The notes under the pieces are model-generated. The model ran no database searches. It was not told the DNA's origin and worked only from the letters and a program-made list of their open reading frames with translations. This document shows, piece by piece, positions 29,620 to 38,362 of a stretch of 64,000 bases of DNA; position 1 is the stretch's first letter, and each line of letters starts with the position of its first letter. Position numbers and translations under genes: made by a program. The DNA comes from Comamonas sp. lk (GTDB taxonomy: Bacteria > Pseudomonadota > Gammaproteobacteria > Burkholderiales > Burkholderiaceae_C), in contig NZ_UOOB01000001.1 in NCBI RefSeq assembly GCF_900564145.1, positions 2,668,754 through 2,732,753 on the forward strand, in the 5' to 3' direction.

Positions 29620-30772
29620 AACCACCGAGATTCAGAGTCCCAGCGCCGCTTCCGGCCTGGGCGAGTTTGCATCGTCTCAGGCGCTGACGCTGGGGGTGGA
29701 GCTGGAGCTGCAGCTGCTCAACACCCACCACTACGACCTGACGCCTTATGCGCCTGACATGCTGGCCTTGCTGAAAAATACGCCGGTGCCGGGCTCTATC
29801 GTGCCCGAGGTGACGGCCAGCATGATTGAGATATCGACGGGCATCTGCACCGACGCCCAGGATGCTTACCAGCAGCTGGCCGTGACCCGCGATGCACTGG
29901 TCAAGGCGGCAGATCGCCTCAATATCGCCATTGCCGGCGGCGGCACCCATCCGTTTCAGCAATGGCACCAGCAGCGCATTTACGACAAGCCCCGCTTCAA
30001 GGAAGTGACGGCGCTGTACGGCTATCTGACCAAGCAGTTCACCATCTTCGGCCAGCATGTGCATGTGGGCTGCCCCGATGCCGATGCCGCGCTGATGATG
30101 CTGCACCGCCTGTCGCGCTATATCCCGCATTTCATTGCGCTGTCGGCTTCCAGCCCCTTTGTCCAGGGCCAGGACACGGCCTTCGACTCTGCCCGGCTCA
30201 ATTCGGTCTTCGCTTTTCCGCTCTCGGGCCGGGCACCGTTTGCCCTGCACTGGGAGGATTTCCAGCGCTACTTCGACAAGGTGGCGGCCACGGGCGTAAT
30301 ACAAAGCATGAAGGACTTTTACTGGGACATCCGGCCCAAGCCCGAGTTCGGTACGGTGGAAGTGCGGGTGTTCGACACGCCGCTGTCTATCGAGCGCGCC
30401 GCCCAGCTGGCGGCCTATGTCCAGGCCCTGGGTGCCTGGTTTTTGAGCGAGAACCCGTTCGAGCCCAGCGAGGATGACTATCTGGTCTATACCTACAACC
30501 GCTTTCAGGCCTGCCGCTTCGGGCTGGACGGCAGCTATGTCGATCCGGTGAGCAGCGAACAATCGGGGCTGCGCGAACATATTGCGCTCACGCTGGAGCG
30601 CATCACGCCTTATGTCACGGCGCAGAGCAGGCCGGCCTTGCAGCAGCTGCGCAACAGTCTGAACCTGGGCGGCAACGACGCCAGCTGGCTGCGCGCATGT
30701 TATGCCGACGCTCAGCAACTGCCGGAAGTGGTGCGCCAGGCTGCACTGCGCTTCAGAGGGGCACAGCCTTAA
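29609..30772 (+). CDS. YbdK-type carboxylate-amine ligase (GCS2 family)
   Basis: This 387-residue protein is a member of the glutamate-cysteine ligase 2 family, like E. coli YbdK. Typical motifs are [43 protein letters not shown] and [22 protein letters not shown], which carry ATP-, metal- and glutamate-binding residues. YbdK has weak gamma-glutamylcysteine synthetase activity in vitro; whether this enzyme makes glutathione precursor or another amide is open. The start overlaps the antiporter stop by 11 bases and has a GAGGGGAG ribosome binding site inside the upstream gene. Pairing with a Kef-like antiporter suggests a thiol- or electrophile-stress unit. Confidence 0.86.
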   Translation: MTHETTEIQSPSAASGLGEFASSQALTLGVELELQLLNTHHYDLTPYAPDMLALLKNTPVPGSIVPEVTASMIEISTGICTDAQDAYQQLAVTRDALVKAADRLNIAIAGGGTHPFQQWHQQRIYDKPRFKEVTALYGYLTKQFTIFGQHVHVGCPDADAALMMLHRLSRYIPHFIALSASSPFVQGQDTAFDSARLNSVFAFPLSGRAPFALHWEDFQRYFDKVAATGVIQSMKDFYWDIRPKPEFGTVEVRVFDTPLSIERAAQLAAYVQALGAWFLSENPFEPSEDDYLVYTYNRFQACRFGLDGSYVDPVSSEQSGLREHIALTLERITPYVTAQSRPALQQLRNSLNLGGNDASWLRACYADAQQLPEVVRQAALRFRGAQP

Positions 30773-30797
30773 GCGGGCAAAGACTGTTGTTTCAATG

Positions 30798-30870
30798 AAA
30801 AAAGCTGCCAGCCCTTGTCAATCAAGTGCTGCCAGCCCTTGTCAATCAAGTGCTGGCAGCTCTTGTTTTT
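30798..30870 (+). terminator. Terminator with tandemly duplicated left arm
   Basis: A 24-base unit starting GCTGCCAGCCCTTGTC occurs twice without change (30804-30827 and 30828-30851). It is followed by GCTGGCAGC (30852-30860) and TCTTGTTTTT. Either copy's GCTGCCAGC can pair with the single right arm. It follows the GCS2 gene and precedes the convergent DUF2322 gene. Confidence 0.75.
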
Positions 30871-30883
30871 GCAGGCTTGTGCT

Positions 30884-31198
30884 TCAGGCCGCGATCACTT
30901 TGACGGCATAGCCTTGGCCCGAGGCAATCACTTGCAGCAGGCGGTCGATATTGGGGTGAGCGCCGGGGCGGGCCCTGGCGTCGTCGGTGTGCTCGGCAAA
31001 GATCTGCAGACCTTCTTCGGCGGCGGCGACATTGATGCTGCCGTGCTTGACGGCCAGTGCGTTGTACACGGTGACGGAGCCGGCTTTGCCCGGTGCATTG
31101 GGAATGCTGGCGGCCAGGCTGCCGTCAGCGGCGATCAGCTGCAGCTCGGCAATGTGCTCGATGGAGGGAAGTTGCTTGAGGTTGTCGGCAAAGGCCAT
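30884..31198 (-). CDS. DUF2322 family protein
   Basis: This is a 104-residue soluble protein. The pattern NLKQLPSIEHIAELQLIAADG, VYNALAVKHGSI, AAAEEGLQIFAEHTDDAR and HPNIDRLLQVI fits DUF2322, a small family in proteobacteria with no assigned function. I chose ATG 31198 (MAFADNL) where similarity begins; upstream codons in frame look non-coding. It is a single-gene unit convergent with the GCS2 gene. Confidence 0.7.
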   Translation of the reverse strand: MAFADNLKQLPSIEHIAELQLIAADGSLAASIPNAPGKAGSVTVYNALAVKHGSINVAAAEEGLQIFAEHTDDARARPGAHPNIDRLLQVIASGQGYAVKVIAA

Positions 31199-31318
31199 GG
31201 TGAACAAGTGCGGTGGTTGCGGAGGCCGACATTGTGCGGGATGAATGCTGCGCTTGCAGCAAAAGCCTTGGCTTGCGCGATTGCTAGCCATTGGTGGCTG
31301 ATTTGCTATTGAGTAAAT

Positions 31319-31353
31319 AGCGTCTTCCCATTTCTATTCAAGGGGAAGACGCT
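31319..31353. repeat. Perfect 11-bp inverted repeat, dispersed family member
   Basis: AGCGTCTTCCC (31319-31329) and GGGAAGACGCT (31343-31353) are exact inverted copies, preceded by TTTGCTATTGA (31302-31312), the same motif as at 11378. It lacks a T-run on either side but may still stop transcription of the minus-strand gene that ends at 31378. Confidence 0.6.
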
Positions 31354-31377
31354 GATTTCATATGAATGATTGCGCGC

Positions 31378-32139
31378 TCATTCAGTCTCTTGCGGCAGCT
31401 CGGCGGCGAGCAGATGCAGAGATTTTTCCAGTGCCTGGTGGCGCTTGGCCAGCTCGGGTAATTCGGCAATTTCCTGCAATTCTCTGGCAATGGCCTGATG
31501 GGCCTGGGCGGCCAGGCTTTGCCAGCCTGCCGTAGGTAGGAGCTGCTTGGCGGCAAGCAGAAAATCCGGTTTGGCATGGTCATCCGCCAGGGACAGTTTT
31601 CTGACCACATTGAGTGCAAACGGGGGGCACAGCAGGATTTGCAGGGCGATGGAGCGGGCTTCTTTTGCATGGCCATGGCCGCGCCGACCATGGCGCCAGG
31701 CCAGGGCCGATAGCCACAGGGTAGTGAGGTAAATCAGCCCCAGCGCAATCAATTGCAGCCGTTGGGAATGCAGCACCAGCAGCGCGGCAGGCAACAGTAC
31801 AAACAGCCAGGCGGCCAGCAGATAGATCGGCAGGGCAAAGCCTTTGAAGCGTTGCGCATCTGCGACAAGACGCTGAACCGCGCTGTCGTCTCCTGCCAGT
31901 GCGATATGCGTGGCATCCCAGCTCAGGCGGTAAAGCGGCTGGTGCGGCAGGAAAATCGGCGGCCACAACAGCCAGGCGCGGCGCAGCTCAAAACCGCTCA
32001 AGGCCAGGCGGGCGTGCCAGCGCCTGGTGCCGGCGCGCAGCAGGCCTTGATGGGATGGCAGGGCCAGAGCAGCGTCGTAGCCGTAGAAAAGGCAGATGGC
32101 CAGCACAATCTGCACTTCGATGCTGACGGTGAAATACAA
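31378..32139 (-). CDS. Hypothetical membrane protein
   Basis: This 253-residue protein has three likely transmembrane helices: one near the N-terminus (IVLAICLFYGYDAALAL) and a pair at about residues 100-145 (GFALPIYLLAAWLFVLLPAALLV, then LIALGLIYLTTLWLSALAW). A soluble helical C-terminal region follows (LAAQAHQAIARELQEIAELPELAKRHQ). I recognise no family; the middle looks like a small cytoplasmic domain between helices. It lies between DUF2322 and DUF2167 genes on the same strand with gaps over 100 bases, so an operon is uncertain. Confidence 0.7.
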   Translation of the reverse strand: MYFTVSIEVQIVLAICLFYGYDAALALPSHQGLLRAGTRRWHARLALSGFELRRAWLLWPPIFLPHQPLYRLSWDATHIALAGDDSAVQRLVADAQRFKGFALPIYLLAAWLFVLLPAALLVLHSQRLQLIALGLIYLTTLWLSALAWRHGRRGHGHAKEARSIALQILLCPPFALNVVRKLSLADDHAKPDFLLAAKQLLPTAGWQSLAAQAHQAIARELQEIAELPELAKRHQALEKSLHLLAAELPQETE

Positions 32140-32253
32140 GAGCGGTCGCGCTTTCCTTGAGGTGGGCTTTGCAATGACAAACCCCGCGATCTTAGCGATA
32201 CACGGGGCTGGCTTGAGGCGCCAAGAGCGGCCTAGGTCCGTATCAGCTCCTTA

Positions 32254-33102
32254 TCAGCTGGCCTTTTTACGCCCGAAGAGCTTGCCCAGACCGGCAAACA
32301 AGGCCACGGCCGCGGCGGCGATGAACTTCCAGCCGGCAGCCAGGAAGCCGCCAATCACGCCCCACAGGCCTTTTTTGGTCGCCACGGCGGCCGCGCCGCC
32401 CAGCACCAGCGCGCCCAGGCCTATGGCAGCCACCTTGTCGCCGTTCTTGAATTCGGAGTAGTTCTGGCCGCTGTGATAGTTGAAGCCGGTCAGCAATTTC
32501 TTGAATTCCTCGGTGTTGCTGGCCAGCGTCTCGGTGTCGGAGACCAGGATGGCGCTCATCACACCGCTGCGCCCCAGAATACGGGCGGTGTAGTTCACAT
32601 TGCGCTGGCCTGACTCATCGCGCAGGCGCAGACCCCATTCCAGGCGGCGCGTGCCCGTGTCGTAGTGGGGCGCGACCTGCCAGCCTTCGGTATAGAGCGC
32701 TTCCAGACCCAGTTTTTTGCGCTCCTTGTTGCCGGCTTCGTCGCCCGATTGCATGGATTTGAGCAGCTCGGCGGCGTCGATCTTCTCGTCATCCTTGACA
32801 TAGCCGGTGTCGTCGAATGAGAACACGGCAAACCAGTCCAGCGATTGAGGGGCGATCAGAAAGTGCTCGTTGCTGGGCGGGTTGCCAAAGATCTGCAGCA
32901 GCTTGGAGGTGTCTTGCTGGCCCAAAAAGCCATAGCCTTCGGGAATTTTGATGCTGGCCTTGCCGGCAATCTCGCCCTGGCCGCTGCTGACCCAGGCGAG
33001 TTGCTTGATCTGTTCGGGCATGCGGCCCGGTTCTTCTGTCTTGGCCCACAGTCCCAGGGACAGTGACAGGCCTAAGACTGCGGTGGCGATGGACTTGAAC
33101 AT
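32254..33102 (-). CDS. DUF2167 domain-containing membrane protein
   Basis: This 282-residue exported protein begins with a signal peptide (MFKSIATAVLGLSLSLGLWA). It continues with the DUF2167 pattern (IPEGYGFLGQQDTSKLLQIFGNPP, WFAVFSFDDTGYVKDDEKIDAAELLKSM, RRLEWGLRLRD, NVNYTARILGR) and ends with one or two hydrophobic helices (VAAIGLGALVLGGAAAVA, FIAAAAVALFAGLGKLFGRKK). The family is widespread and of unknown function. ATG 33102 has a strong AAGGAGG site. Confidence 0.87.
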   Translation of the reverse strand: MFKSIATAVLGLSLSLGLWAKTEEPGRMPEQIKQLAWVSSGQGEIAGKASIKIPEGYGFLGQQDTSKLLQIFGNPPSNEHFLIAPQSLDWFAVFSFDDTGYVKDDEKIDAAELLKSMQSGDEAGNKERKKLGLEALYTEGWQVAPHYDTGTRRLEWGLRLRDESGQRNVNYTARILGRSGVMSAILVSDTETLASNTEEFKKLLTGFNYHSGQNYSEFKNGDKVAAIGLGALVLGGAAAVATKKGLWGVIGGFLAAGWKFIAAAAVALFAGLGKLFGRKKAS

Positions 33103-33305
33103 GCGAATGACCTCCTTGTTATGAATCTATTGGGTACGGCTTTTGTCGCTTCACTTTGTGCGGCTGGATGCGCGGGCATCAAGGCGTGGCGCAGGCGGTG
33201 AAGGCGCGCCGATTATTGGCGGGCCTGCCGCCGCTTGGCAATGCGCTTGCACAAGGTTTGCAATTGGTCGCGGCCAAAAAGCGGGGCCGAATTTCACATG
33301 AGTTG

Positions 33306-33324
33306 TTGACATATCATCTATCAA
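33306..33324 (+). promoter_or_regulatory. Imperfect palindrome upstream of the MFS gene
   Basis: TTGACATATCATCTATCAA is a 19-base imperfect palindrome (TTGA...TCAA outer arms, 7 of 9 pairs matching) located 20 bases before the TTG start at 33344. It is a candidate operator; no regulator gene is adjacent. Confidence 0.35.
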
Positions 33325-33343
33325 AAGCAAAACGGGAGACGCT

Positions 33344-34621
33344 TTGGCTGAAACGCTGACAGATAACGGGCTGCAGACCCGTCAGGGCGGGGGAATCCAT
33401 CCCTCATGGATAGTCATGGCCGCGGGCGTGAGCGGCGCTTTGCACGTGGGCAAGCTGCCGCCAGCCGTGCCGGTGTTGCAGCATGAGCTGGGCATCACTC
33501 TGGTGCAGGCTGGATTTCTGCTCTCCACCGTGCAGGTGGCGGGCATGCTGCTGGGCCTGGTCGTGGGCCTGGGTGCAGACAAATGGGGGCTGCGCCGCAG
33601 CCTGCTGACGGGCTTGCTGTTGATGGCACTGGCCAGTGCCCTGGGCGCCTGCGCTACCAGCGTGGGCTGGCTGCTGGGGCTGCGGGCCATGGAGGGCCTG
33701 GGCTTTTTGCTGATTGCCATGCCGGGGCCGGCGCTGATTCGCCGCAGCTGCTCACCCCGCGAACTGGGAACGCGCATGGGCTGGTGGGGGGCTTATATGC
33801 CTCTAGGCAGCGCCCTGGGATTGCTGCTGGGCCCCTGGGTGCTCAAGTTCAGCTCTTGGCAGCTGTGGTGGTTGCTGCTGGGCGCGGTCTCTTTGCTGGC
33901 AGCATGGGTGGTGTGGCGCAAAGTGCCCGCCGATCCACTGCATGCAGGCGTGCATATGAGCGCTCAGACCCAGACACTCACCGATGCAGGTTGGCGTCCG
34001 CGCCTGGCGCTGACGCTGCGTACGCCGGCGCCCTGGCTGGTGGCGCTGAGCTTTATGCTGTATTCGGGGCAGTGGATGGGCATTGTTGGCTTCTTGCCTA
34101 CGATTTATGGCCAGGCCGGACTCAGCGCCGAGATGGCCGGCATGCTGACGGCTCTGGTGGCGGCAGCCAACACGATTGGCAATGTGGCGTCGGGCAGATT
34201 GCAGCTGCAGGGCTGGAGCGCCGGGCGCTGTCTGCAAACCGGCTTTGTGCTGATGGGTTTGTGCGCCGTGGCCGCCTATGCGCAAGTGGACGGCCAGCCG
34301 CTGATGCCGCTATGGCTGCGCTTTGTGGCGGTGTTCCTGTTCTCGGCCGCTGGCGGGCTGATTCCGGCCACCTTGTTCACTTCGGCCATGCGTTTGGCGC
34401 CCAGTCAGAACACGGTCTCCACCAGCGTAGGCTTTATGCAGCAATGGTCCTGCTTGGGTCAGTTTGCAGGCCCGCCTCTGGTGGCTGCCGTGGCAACGGC
34501 CATGGGCGGCTGGCAATGGACCTGGGCAATCACCGGCGTGTTCTGCGCGGCCGGTTGGGGTCTGGCCGCGCTGATCCAGCGCCAATGGGCGGCTCTTGCG
34601 TCTGGGGCTGCTGCTCATTGA
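33344..34621 (+). CDS. MFS transporter
   Basis: This 425-residue protein has 12 predicted transmembrane helices and the major facilitator loop motif between helices 2 and 3 (GLGADKWGLRRSLLTG). It resembles the CynX/NimT-type branch, with an N-terminal HPSWIVMAAGVSGALHVGKLPPAVPVL, but the substrate is unknown. TTG 33344 is chosen because GGGAG lies 5 bases upstream. The next gene on the same strand, a YtcJ-like amidohydrolase, starts 128 bases downstream; joint action on an amide or hydantoin-like compound is conceivable. Confidence 0.83.
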   Translation: MAETLTDNGLQTRQGGGIHPSWIVMAAGVSGALHVGKLPPAVPVLQHELGITLVQAGFLLSTVQVAGMLLGLVVGLGADKWGLRRSLLTGLLLMALASALGACATSVGWLLGLRAMEGLGFLLIAMPGPALIRRSCSPRELGTRMGWWGAYMPLGSALGLLLGPWVLKFSSWQLWWLLLGAVSLLAAWVVWRKVPADPLHAGVHMSAQTQTLTDAGWRPRLALTLRTPAPWLVALSFMLYSGQWMGIVGFLPTIYGQAGLSAEMAGMLTALVAAANTIGNVASGRLQLQGWSAGRCLQTGFVLMGLCAVAAYAQVDGQPLMPLWLRFVAVFLFSAAGGLIPATLFTSAMRLAPSQNTVSTSVGFMQQWSCLGQFAGPPLVAAVATAMGGWQWTWAITGVFCAAGWGLAALIQRQWAALASGAAAH

Positions 34622-34749
34622 ATTCATAGCTTTGAACGCAGATAAACAAAGGGCTTTAGCTGGTTTTCATGGATTTTTTGCGCTGATGCAAGCTGAATCA
34701 GCCCGCTTGCGGTTAGGCTTGGCCTATAGCCATCAAGAGTCCAATACTC

Positions 34750-36540
34750 ATGAAAAAACGCCAGTTTCTGACCACGGCGGCATCGGGCACGGCCTGGGCT
34801 GCTGTTGCAAGCTCCGCTTTGCTGAGCGCCTGCACCACGGCTGCGGTGGGCGAGTCCAAGCCTCAGCCGCAAGTGCCTGCTCAGGCGGCAGCCCGGCCTG
34901 GCCAGGCTGAACAAATCTATTTTGGCGGTCCGATTCTCACCATGAACGACGCCCAGCGGCAGGTACAGGCGCTGGCCGTGGCGGATGGACTGATTCTGGC
35001 CGTGGGCACGCGCGACGAAATCTTTGCCTTGCGTGGTACCGAGACGCGCATGGTGGATTTGCAGGGGCGCACGCTGATCCCCGGCTTTGTGGACCCGCAC
35101 AGCCATCTGGGCGGCGTAGGCCTGCAGGCCATCTCTGCCAACTTGCTGCCCCCGCCAGATGGCGGCAATGCCTCGATTGCGCAGTTGCAGCAAACCTTTC
35201 GCGAATACCTGAAGACCTCGCCCGAGGTGAAGTCTCTGGGCATGGCTTTTGGCTTTGGCTATGACGATTCCCAGCTCAAGGAGCAGCGCCATCCAACCCG
35301 GGCGGATCTGGATGCCGTCTCCAAAACCGTGCCGATTGTGGCAATTCACCAGTCCGGCCACTTTGGTGCGCTCAATTCCGCAGCTCTGGCCAAGGCCGGC
35401 ATCAACGCGGCAACGCCCAACCCCGAAGGCGGTGTGATTCGCCGCAAGAAAGGCAGTAAGGAACCCGATGGCGTGCTGGAGGAAAATGCGTTTTTCCATA
35501 CCTTGGGCAAAATCATGCCCAGGCTGACGCAGGAACAATCGATTCAGTGGCTGGAAAAAGCCCAGCAGCTGTATCTGCAATTCGGCTACACGACGGTACA
35601 GGACGGCCGCGCCGACCCCGGGGCCGTTGCCACGGCGATTGCCGCTGCTGAAGCCGGGCGACTGCTGGTGGATGTGGTGTCCTATCCCGACATCCTGCAG
35701 ATGGGCGAGGGCGCTTTCATGCGCGGACCGTATTACGGACGCAGCTACAAGCATCATTTGCGCATAGGCGGGGTCAAGCTCACGCTGGACGGCTCGCCCC
35801 AGGGCAAGACAGCCTGGCTGACCCAGCCCTATCTGGTGCCGCCCCACGGGCAAAAGCCCGGCTACAAAGGCTATGGCGCGCTCAGCGATGCCCAGGCCAA
35901 TGCCCAGGTGGCCAAGGCCATCGGCAACGGCTGGCAGATTCTGGTGCATGCCAATGGCGATGCAGCGATTGACCAGTTCATCCACGCGGTGCGCGCCAGC
36001 GGCCCGGTGGAAAAAACCCGCGCCGTGCGGCCGGTGCTGATTCACGGCCAGACGCTGCGGCGCGATCAGGTTCCTCAGCTCAAGGAGCTGGGCATTGTCC
36101 CCTCGCTATTCCCCATGCACACGTTCTACTGGGGCGACTGGCATCGCGACTCGGTGCTGGGCAACGAGAGAGCGCAAAACATCTCGCCCACAGGCTGGGT
36201 GCTGCAGCAAGGCATGCGTTTTACCTCGCACCACGACGCACCCGTGGCCTTGCCCTCGTCCCTGCGGGTGCTGGACGCGACCGTGAACCGCACCACCCGA
36301 AGCGGCAAGCTGCTGGGGGCCGAGCACCGCGTCTCGCCCTGGGTGGCGCTGCAGGCCCAAACCCTCTGGTCGGCCTGGCAGTACTTTGAGGAAGACCGCA
36401 AAGGCAGTCTGGAAGCCGGCAAGCTGGCCGATCTGGTGATTCTTTCGGACAACCCGCTGACTGTGGAGCGCCACCAACTGGCCAACCTCAAGGTGTTGGA
36501 GACCATCAAGCAAGGGCGCAGCCTGTACCGGGCGCCTTGA
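34750..36540 (+). CDS. YtcJ-like amidohydrolase, exported
   Basis: This 596-residue metal-dependent hydrolase belongs to the amidohydrolase superfamily, YtcJ/exoenzyme-regulatory-protein group. The metal motif is FVDPHSHLGG (H-x-H); further motifs are VKLTLDGSPQGKTAWL, VHANGDAAIDQF, VLIHGQTLRRDQ and a late Asp in TSHHDAPVALPS. The N-terminus has a signal with a possible lipobox (LLSAC), so it is probably a periplasmic lipoprotein. The substrate is unknown. Confidence 0.88.
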   Translation: MKKRQFLTTAASGTAWAAVASSALLSACTTAAVGESKPQPQVPAQAAARPGQAEQIYFGGPILTMNDAQRQVQALAVADGLILAVGTRDEIFALRGTETRMVDLQGRTLIPGFVDPHSHLGGVGLQAISANLLPPPDGGNASIAQLQQTFREYLKTSPEVKSLGMAFGFGYDDSQLKEQRHPTRADLDAVSKTVPIVAIHQSGHFGALNSAALAKAGINAATPNPEGGVIRRKKGSKEPDGVLEENAFFHTLGKIMPRLTQEQSIQWLEKAQQLYLQFGYTTVQDGRADPGAVATAIAAAEAGRLLVDVVSYPDILQMGEGAFMRGPYYGRSYKHHLRIGGVKLTLDGSPQGKTAWLTQPYLVPPHGQKPGYKGYGALSDAQANAQVAKAIGNGWQILVHANGDAAIDQFIHAVRASGPVEKTRAVRPVLIHGQTLRRDQVPQLKELGIVPSLFPMHTFYWGDWHRDSVLGNERAQNISPTGWVLQQGMRFTSHHDAPVALPSSLRVLDATVNRTTRSGKLLGAEHRVSPWVALQAQTLWSAWQYFEEDRKGSLEAGKLADLVILSDNPLTVERHQLANLKVLETIKQGRSLYRAP

Positions 36541-36649
36541 AATCCCGGCTGCTTGTGAATGGATAGCGTGCTGCGCTTGTCAGCTATAGGCTAAATCCCT
36601 GTTCTACTCAAAATCCGCTAGGGCCCGGCCCAGCCATGGTCCGGGCGTT

Positions 36650-37144
36650 TCAGCTGTCCAGCAGCTGCACAATGCGCTGCCACTCAGCCTCGCTGACCGG
36701 TGTGATCGACAGGCGGTTGCCTTTTTGCAGCACCCGCATCTGGACCAGATCGGGCTGTTCGCGCAGTTCGGCAATCTGCAGCGGGCGGGTCTTGCGTTCG
36801 GCCTGCACGTCCAGCGTCAGCCAGCGCGGTTTGTCGGGAGAGGATTTGAGGTCGTAGTAGGGATCGGCCGGGTCGAACTGCGAGGGATCGACGCGCAGAT
36901 TGCCGGCAATGCGTGCCAGGCCGTAAATACCGGGTTCGGCGCAGCTTGAATGCCAGTACAGCACGCCGTCGCCCACTTGCATATCGTCGCGCATGAAGTT
37001 GCGCGCCTGGTAATTGCGCACGCCGTTCCAGGCAATGGTCTGCCCGGGCGCGGCCAGGGCATGATCAATCGAGTACTCGTCGGGCTCGTTTTTCATCAGC
37101 CAGTAACGGCGCCCGGAAGCCGAGGTTGTAGAGCTTGCGTTCAT
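36650..37144 (-). CDS. EVE domain-containing protein
   Basis: This is a 164-residue single-domain EVE protein. Visible motifs are YWLMKNEPDEYSI, WNGVRNYQARNFMRDDMQVGDGVLYWHSS, GIYGLARI, DPYYDLKS and RWLTLDVQ, as in E. coli-type EVE (thymocyte nuclear protein 1) members. EVE is a PUA-like fold related to YTH and is thought to bind modified bases in nucleic acids. The likely start is ATG 37144. A membrane-protein gene ends 7 bases upstream on the same strand, so the two are probably co-transcribed. Confidence 0.9.
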   Translation of the reverse strand: MNASSTTSASGRRYWLMKNEPDEYSIDHALAAPGQTIAWNGVRNYQARNFMRDDMQVGDGVLYWHSSCAEPGIYGLARIAGNLRVDPSQFDPADPYYDLKSSPDKPRWLTLDVQAERKTRPLQIAELREQPDLVQMRVLQKGNRLSITPVSEAEWQRIVQLLDS

Positions 37145-37151
37145 GGTGAGC

Positions 37152-37787
37152 TTATTGACCTTTGGCATCGCCTTGGCGGTTGCGGCCCCAGGGGCCTCGA
37201 TCGGTCTGGCTCCAGCTGCGTGCGCTGGCGCTGCTTTGCTCCACGGTATGGGCCGTGCGGCGCAGGCGGCCGGGCAGGTCAAGATTGGCGTGTTCGACCA
37301 CACGCAGGCAATCCTGGATATGGCGCTCGCCCAGATAGCGCAGCGTGGCATAGCCCAAGGCTGCGGCAGCCACAGTGCCAGCAAGGGGCACGTATTTGGC
37401 GGCCTGCTTGGTGGTCATGCGCATGCCGGCGGCGCGTGCCAGGCGCATCACCACATCGCGGGTAATGAACTTGCCGATCACCACCGAGCCCACCATGGCC
37501 ACGGCTTTCTGTACCTGTTCACGTTTGGTGGGGCTCAACTGGTCCAGTTGTTCGGGCGTGAGGCCGAATTCCTCGTTGATACGCGGCAACAGCTGCGAGA
37601 GCAGGGCGGCATCCACGGCCCAGTCCAGGCCTGGAATTGGAATGGTGCTGACGGCAGCGCCAAACAAGGCCCGTTTTTTGAGTAGAGCACGCGCGCGTGC
37701 TGCGGCCTGGGCCACATCGTCCCGGCTGGCGAAGGCCGAAGATGCCGGAGATGCCTGGGAAGAGGCTTGAGGTTTTTGGGTCCACAT
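37152..37787 (-). CDS. Hypothetical membrane protein, DUF697/YcjF-like
   Basis: This 211-residue protein has two hydrophobic hairpin regions: ALFGAAVSTIPIPGLDWAVDAALL and VAMVGSVVIGKFI, then YVPLAGTVAAAALGYATLRYLG. The PIPGLDWAVD and PLAG-AAALGY motifs recall DUF697 (YcjF-type) and some GTPase-associated membrane domains. The N- and C-terminal tails are low complexity (Ser/Ala and Arg/Gln-rich). The family assignment is tentative. It is upstream of the EVE gene with a 7-base gap. Confidence 0.6.
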   Translation of the reverse strand: MWTQKPQASSQASPASSAFASRDDVAQAAARARALLKKRALFGAAVSTIPIPGLDWAVDAALLSQLLPRINEEFGLTPEQLDQLSPTKREQVQKAVAMVGSVVIGKFITRDVVMRLARAAGMRMTTKQAAKYVPLAGTVAAAALGYATLRYLGERHIQDCLRVVEHANLDLPGRLRRTAHTVEQSSASARSWSQTDRGPWGRNRQGDAKGQ

Positions 37788-37918
37788 GAATCAATCCTTT
37801 GGATGCCAGGCGTCAAAAGCAAAAGCCGCCAAGGCACAAGAGCCTGCTCCTGTACCTTGCGGCCTGAAATGCGGCAGTCAAGACTATACGGTCATTGCTG
37901 CGCAATCAACTTCTGCAA

Positions 37919-38170
37919 TCAACTGGCCTTGCTTCTGACAAAGGCGTAGACGAACAGCAAGACAATGGCGCCGACGATGGAGGCAATCCAGCCCGCCGCC
38001 TGGCCTTGCTGATACCAGCCCATGGCCACGCCCACATAGCTGGCCAGAAAGGAGCCGGCTATGCCTAGCAAGATCGTCATGATCCAGCCCAGCTTGTCAT
38101 CGCCGGGCTTGAAGGCGCGCGCCAGCAAACCCACGATCAAACCCACGAACAGCGTACCCAGAATCGACAT
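37919..38170 (-). CDS. GlsB/YeaQ/YmgE family stress response membrane protein
   Basis: This 83-residue protein has three transmembrane helices with the family pattern LFVGLIVGLLARAFKPGDDKLGW, LLGIAGSFLASYVGVAMGW and WIASIVGAIVLLFVYAFV. It belongs to the transglycosylase-associated (GlsB/YeaQ) family, which is linked to envelope stress. The length fits. A strong ribosome binding site (GGAGGAG) precedes ATG 38170. It is a separate transcription unit. Confidence 0.93.
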   Translation of the reverse strand: MSILGTLFVGLIVGLLARAFKPGDDKLGWIMTILLGIAGSFLASYVGVAMGWYQQGQAAGWIASIVGAIVLLFVYAFVRSKAS

Positions 38171-38317
38171 AGAAAAACTCCTCCGCGTTAATTGACGATT
38201 GACTCTATGAGGACGTGCAACCGCCGCTTGTCGGACGCCGTCCTTTGTCTGCGCGGGTCTGAATCCGCAGGGTTAGGCCTTGGTGTGCAAGTCATGCCAG
38301 CCCACGCAACAGGCAAT

Positions 38318-38346
38318 AAAAAACGCCTGCAGGGCAGGCGTTTTTT
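38318..38346 (-). terminator. Terminator downstream of the NlpC/P60 gene
   Basis: AAAAAACGCCTG (38318-38329) pairs with CAGGCGTTTTTT (38335-38346). On the minus strand it lies 17 bases after the NlpC/P60 stop and ends in a T-run. Confidence 0.88.
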
Positions 38347-38362
38347 GGGGGGCGTCACAGAT

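Noticed and set aside
30804..30851. Direct repeats as a CRISPR array
   Set aside because: Only two contiguous 24-base copies without spacers are present, and they belong to a terminator hairpin.
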